From Chara braunii (Eukaryota > Streptophyta > Charophyceae > Charales > Characeae): 21,544 nt of DNA. Positions within the stretch are counted from its first letter, which is position 1, and every line of letters starts with the position of its first letter. The notes beneath the pieces were generated by a model. It had not been told where the DNA came from, did no database searches, and was given only the letters and a program-made list of their open reading frames with translations. Made by a program: the position numbers and the translations under genes. Below are positions 18,388 to 21,544 of the stretch, in pieces. The stretch lies in contig BFEA01000035.1 of the NCBI GenBank assembly GCA_003427395.1, positions 2,402,335 through 2,423,878 of the forward strand, in the 5' to 3' direction.

Positions 18388-19582
18388 TTCGGGGGGAGAG
18401 GCGTAGAAGAAAAGTTAATGGACGACATTGACACTCTGTATTGCAGGAACCCCCAGTGGAAGAACAGTCTTCGCAGCGCTGACCTTGACCTGAGGACCCT
18501 AAACGTGAATGGATTGGCCTCCTTTAATCCCTCAAAACGACAAGCAATTTGGGACTAGTTGAAGGGAGTAGGGGGAAGGACATGGCCTGATGTTATCTGT
18601 GTTCAGGAAACTCACTTAATGGATAAGCCTGAGCACCACAGGGCTCATAAAACCGTTTGGCCACACCAGGCCTTCAGGGCACATGCGGTAACACCAGGAT
18701 CATCAGGGGTGGCAATTTGGGTACCGCCAGGGTCTCGCCTCGAAGTGGTGAATTGGGTAGTGGACGAAGAACAAGGGAGATGGGTGTCGGTCCTTGGGAT
18801 GCTAGAACTGGAGCTAATTTGTATCTTCTGCATTTACGCCCCTAACACAACTGCTGAAAAAGGACCGTTTTTTCACACACCGTAAGTCCCTTGTACCACA
18901 AGGTGTCCCGCTTGTCATTGTTGGGGATTTCAACGCTGCGACCGATAGATGGATAGACAGGTGGAACATCTAGAACCCCTGCCCGAATTATGTGGAGGAG
19001 GATGAGAGACTAATAGCGGACCTCTGTGGTACACTGGGACTGGTAGATGCACACCGATATTTGCATCCGACAGATAAGTCCTACACATGTCTTCGTATTA
19101 ATGATCAGGCAAGACATTCAAAATCACGCATAGACATGATCCTAATTTATGAGGAAATTCAAAACGCTTTACAACGTACCGTCATCCTCCCGCAGAGTCC
19201 ACACCCTGGCCTGGATCACTGCTCATGTGGAGCTATTTTTTCCTTTAGAAAGCGACCAGACCAGGGGCCTGGGTATTACAAGCTTAATATGTCTCTGCTC
19301 AAAGACGAAATATTCCTTACATACATTCGGGATGTATGGGGCTATTGGCAAGACCAAAGACATTCCTTTGACTCTAAGGCGCGATGGTTCACCAACGGAC
19401 CGTTTTTCCTAGCCAAGAAATGTAAGGACTACTCAAAACTGGTAGCTGGCAGACGACATGCACAGGAAATGGATATACATAGGTGGCTTCATAACCTGGT
19501 CAACCAGGACAATTCGAGTGACCACATTCAGACGATTCAAGATTTGAAAGACCGACTGGTACAGTTCGCATATCACAGATGA
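18388..19582 (+). pseudogene. LINE ORF2 AP endonuclease domain
   Basis: The EEP-fold endonuclease that nicks target DNA has its key residues visible: Asn in LNVNG (18502), Glu in CVQETHL (18607), Asp and Asn in VGDFNAA (18923-18934), Arg-x-Asp in SRIDMIL (~19127-19135), and Asp-His in LDHC (19214-19219). Frame 1 is used up to a T6 run near 18868, then frame 2. Stops occur at 18556 (TAG), 18971 (TAG) and 19580 (TGA); each is one transition away from a Trp, Gln or Arg codon. After the DH motif the frame continues through a linker (GYYKLNMSLLKDEIF, KARWFTNGPFFLAKK) towards the RT. Confidence 0.85.
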
Positions 19583-20249
19583 CAAGGAATTAGAATTCGT
19601 GGCAAACTAAAAAAATGGACCACCGAAGGCACCATGGATGCTCAATTTTTCAGTATGGCATCAATCAGAGCTCACTGCACCACCATCGAGGCCTTCCTAG
19701 AACCAGTGACCAACGAACTACCTACAACCACTGCTCACTGCGTAAGGATTGCTCGGTCCTTCTACAAGGACCTTTTTTCCTCTCACGCCCCCCCGCAACC
19801 AGAGGCGGACCGACTTAGAGAGATAGACGACTTCCTACGCCCGATGGAAAACCGCCTCTCCCCTACACAAAAAGACAGATTAGACCGCCATATCACCAAG
19901 GAGGAAATCTGGACGGCTCTCATGCAGATGGAGGAAGAGAAAACCCCTGGCCTAGATGAATTTCCAAAAGAATTTTGGGAAACCATGTGGCCCCTCCTTA
20001 GCAGCGACTTGATGCAATTCTACAAGCCGGTTTGGGAGTCTGGGGATTTGGGGGAATTGGCAGGGCAGGGGGTGCTATACTTGTTGCACAAAAAAGGAGA
20101 CAAGATGAACATCCGGAACTATAGGCCTATCACTCTTTTGACGGTGGTCTACAAGATGCTGTCAAAAGCATTGGCCAATAGAATAATTGAAGTGATCGAG
20201 GATCTCATCCACCCGACTCAAACTGGGTTTATTCGCAATAGAAACATCC
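19583..20249 (+). pseudogene. LINE reverse transcriptase fingers, cut off at an internal breakpoint
   Basis: The frame is the same as the preceding linker. EEIWTALMQMEEEKTPGLDE carries the TPG-D signature before the RT. LYLLHKKGD, IRNYRPITLLTVVYKMLSKALANRI and LIHPTQTGFIRNRN are RT motifs up to the GFI box. The open frame runs on to 20368, but past about 20249 it no longer resembles RT, where a ..DN.....E motif and the AF.DFEKAYD palm should follow. Those motifs are found at 9717-9228 on the - strand. Confidence 0.85.
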
Positions 20250-20573
20250 ATGCCGCGAAGGTAAGAAATCGGTTGGTCCAAGCGGGCATTCGAAACCTTC
20301 TTCCGCTCGTCCACTTGATGCCTGGTTCGGAGATCAGGGGTCTCCTCATCAATGCCGAAGATGAGTAAGACTCGATATAAAAGAAAGGGAATAAATCAAG
20401 TAAGCACCGATAATTTCAAACAATTCCAGAAGAGAGACATCGTGAGGTGCGTCTACCGTACAATAAATAATAAAATAACAATAATAAATTCCACGACCGC
20501 ACTATTCTACAACAACAAGAATTTCAAACAGCCGAAGAAGAAAATAAATACAATTATTTCTAATTCTAACTAG
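20250..20573. other. AT-rich stretch; possible inverted remainder of element B gag at its left end
   Basis: Nothing on the + strand is convincing: the short ORF at 20352-20573 is Asn/Lys/Ile-rich low complexity. On the - strand, one frame is open from about 20393 to 20250. If joined at the shared 6-bp word it continues in register into the coiled-coil start of element B at 9724. Three AATAAA words (20462, 20469, 20483) lie on the + strand but mark nothing certain. Confidence 0.4.
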
Positions 20574-20778
20574 TGTTGTTCTTTGTCTGTCTGTGTGATG
20601 ACGTTCTAATTAAGAGTGTATAGGTACCACCTCAGGCCCGTGTGATCAGATACAACACATAAGTAAGTATGCACAACACCACAACACATCAAACGACAGG
20701 TAAGTATGCCAATATCAATCAGCAAACAATTTGTTAGCAATCTTCTTCTTCTTTTCCCTACTTCGCTCCTAGTGCCAA
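20574..20778. other. No gene seen; short sequence repeats only
   Basis: AT-rich, low-information sequence. The word aagtatgc occurs twice in similar context (about 20661-20670 and 20702-20709), along with several caacac repeats. An LTR of the downstream element could start as far left as the TG at 20574, but the TG at 20779 is the better-looking start. Confidence 0.35.
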
Positions 20779-20798
20779 TGTGATACTGCACCCCTCTT

Positions 20799-20820
20799 GA
20801 CAACTGGCACTACAGTTGTC
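20799..20820. repeat. Perfect 7-bp inverted repeat, 8-bp spacer
   Basis: gacaact (20799-20805) and agttgtc (20814-20820) are exact reverse complements around ggcactac. It lies 20 bp inside the proposed LTR start and could be a protein-binding site or a small hairpin. Confidence 0.7.
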
Positions 20821-20890
20821 CAATCAGCCGTTCTATCAGCCGTACCACCTTCGTCTTCAAGGTGCAACTCTTAATTGGCAGCCACCTGCC

Positions 20891-20978
20891 TGCCACGTGT
20901 CATCCCTGGCGTGCCAGCATAGCAGATCTGCCACGTCGGCACATCAGTGTCTAATCAATCAACGGTGGGATGCCACGT
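20891..20978. promoter_or_regulatory. Three ACGT-core boxes (TGCCACGT)
   Basis: TGCCACGT occurs at 20891-20898 (inside a full G-box, CACGTG), 20929-20936 and 20971-20978 (followed by CA, giving a TGACG-type core on the other strand). Spacings are 38 and 42 bp. In plants such ACGT cores are bound by bZIP or bHLH factors. Placement inside a putative LTR U3 suggests promoter elements; this is inference. Confidence 0.45.
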
Positions 20979-21305
20979 CAGGAGATAGTAGCCATAGCTA
21001 TAGAGGGATAGGGGCCATAGCCGCCATAGCTGATAGGCGAGTGTGTGAGTGCGAGAGTGTGTGTATGTGTGTGGGATATCCAGGGTGATCCAGAGTTGAG
21101 TACGTGCGAACAGTGGTGTTGGACAGAGAGGAGAGATTTGGGATGTACGGGCGCTGATGGGCCATAGCCTGTTGAAGTGAGTTTGTATCTGAACTGTGTT
21201 ATCGACTTCCATATCTTTGAGCTTTGAGTGGGCGCTGTGCGCCAGTGTGATTCACCATCTATTTGCATGAGTGCGAAGTGGAAAAGAAAGCGAGTCTGAT
21301 TGCAT

Positions 21306-21317
21306 TGGTATCGGAGC
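21306..21317 (+). other. Primer-binding site for initiator-Met tRNA
   Basis: tggtatcggagc matches the common plant LTR-retrotransposon primer-binding site TGGTATCAGAGC at 11 of 12 positions. It starts one base after a terminal CA, the normal placement for priming minus-strand DNA synthesis. The single mismatch is a transition. Confidence 0.65.
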
Positions 21318-21464
21318 TGGTACCCACTATCTCATGTGCTGCCGTCGCCTGTGGTATGCTGAAGATTGGGCGCCATAGTTGAAGTGCGCTGAAGTTGCCA
21401 TACCTGAAGAAGAGTCCGCCATAGCTGCACTGGTGGAGGAAGGTGTCGTGTACCTGCAAAGAAG

Positions 21465-21468
<4 letters not shown>
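21318..21468 (+). other. Untranslated leader of element C
   Basis: Sequence between the primer-binding site and the GA tract, without a convincing ORF. It shares the CCATAG word with the upstream LTR (21373 and 21419). The gag of element C would lie beyond the window. Confidence 0.4.

Positions 21469-21544
<76 letters not shown>
21469..21544 (+). repeat. (GA)38 microsatellite at the window edge
   Basis: Perfect GA dinucleotide repeat of at least 38 units reaching the last base. The true length is unknown because the window ends inside it. Confidence 0.97.

Larger units (their letters stand above)
15000..20249 (+). mobile_element. 5' half of a LINE (non-LTR retrotransposon), degraded
   Basis: Order: 31-bp tandem monomers, ORF1 with a DUF4283-like region and CCHC knuckle, a long unassigned region, AP endonuclease with its catalytic set, and the RT fingers. 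The homology stops at about 20249 inside the RT motif after QTGFIRNRN. Stops and frame changes are frequent, but frames are long. The missing RT palm, thumb and C-terminal zinc domain correspond to the - strand LINE fragment at 7117-9723. The left edge is uncertain between 14967 and 15070. Confidence 0.85.
20779..21304 (+). mobile_element. Putative 5' LTR of a third LTR retrotransposon (element C)
   Basis: The right end is defined by CA at 21303-21304, followed one base later by a primer-binding site. The left end is proposed at TGTGATACTGCACC (20779), giving a 526-bp TG...CA unit. It contains three TGCCACGT boxes, an inverted repeat and a GT-rich stretch (21043-21072). The 3' partner LTR lies outside the window, so the left boundary and family cannot be confirmed. 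Confidence 0.5.

Noticed and set aside
7117-20249. Twin priming as the sole explanation of the LINE arrangement
   Set aside because: The geometry fits, but it would need element B to insert exactly at the internal junction without LTRs, and it does not explain the in-register gag continuation at 20250. Kept only as an alternative.
20352-20573. 73-codon Asn/Lys-rich frame as a small gene
   Set aside because: Low-complexity AT-rich sequence; its start coincides with the end of the LINE frame and no motif is visible.
20646-20657. Possible - strand primer-binding site (gatcagatacaa)
   Set aside because: Only 9 of 12 matches to the initiator-Met site, and no terminal CA precedes it in that orientation.
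20955-21268. Tyr/Gly-rich peptides (SYGGYG) on the - strand
   Set aside because: They arise from the repeated CCATAG word read on the other strand and from the GT-rich stretch (Thr-His runs).
1-21544. Host genes, tRNA or rRNA genes, CRISPR arrays, bacterial operons or defence systems
   Set aside because: No such signal was found. All protein motifs belong to retrotransposon Gag, Pol or LINE proteins, and the repeats are tandem without spacer structure.

Overview
The window looks like non-genic, repeat-dense nuclear DNA from a plant-lineage eukaryote. The grounds are two Ty3/gypsy chromodomain retrotransposons, a LINE whose ORF1 has the layout of plant LINEs (DUF4283-like region plus zinc knuckle), a plant-type initiator-Met tRNA primer-binding site, and long C, T and GA homopolymer or microsatellite tracts. 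A streptophyte alga or bryophyte-grade plant is my guess; the sequence does not prove it. I see no host gene, rRNA, tRNA gene, CRISPR array or bacterial feature. Every coding region is a degraded mobile-element ORF broken by stops and frameshifts.

Layout: (1) 1-~7116, element A, a Ty3/gypsy chromovirus on the + strand: gag, protease, RT, RNase H, integrase, chromodomain, then about 1.1 kb of pyrimidine-rich 3' sequence with tandem repeats. (2) ~7117-9723, the 3' half of a LINE on the - strand, from inside the RT to the zinc-binding C-terminus. (3) ~9718-14967, element B, a second and more AT-rich chromovirus on the + strand, missing its gag N-terminus and both LTRs, with a 158-bp tandem duplication at its 3' end. 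(4) ~15000-20249, the 5' half of a LINE on the + strand: 31-bp tandem monomers, ORF1, a long unrecognised region with two poly-C tracts, AP endonuclease, and the RT N-terminus. (5) 20250-20573, AT-rich sequence that, read in reverse, may be the missing start of element B. (6) ~20779-21317, the putative 5' LTR and primer-binding site of a third LTR element (C), whose leader runs into a (GA)n tract at the window edge.

The most interesting feature is that the two LINE halves are complementary rather than overlapping. The + strand copy stops in the RT motif that follows GFI, and the - strand copy starts in that same motif. Both breakpoints carry the same 6-bp word in opposite orientation (9718-9723 and 20244-20249). 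A single inversion of about 10.5 kb would join the halves into one LINE of about 7.8 kb. It would also extend the truncated gag of element B in the matching reading frame into the reverse complement of 20250-20400. The window may therefore be one LINE and one chromovirus split by an inversion, or by an assembly misjoin, and not four separate fragments.

Supporting decay signals: the internal 158-bp duplication in element B differs at eight sites, all transitions, and most stop codons sit where Trp, Gln or Arg is expected. This suggests cytosine-methylation-driven decay.
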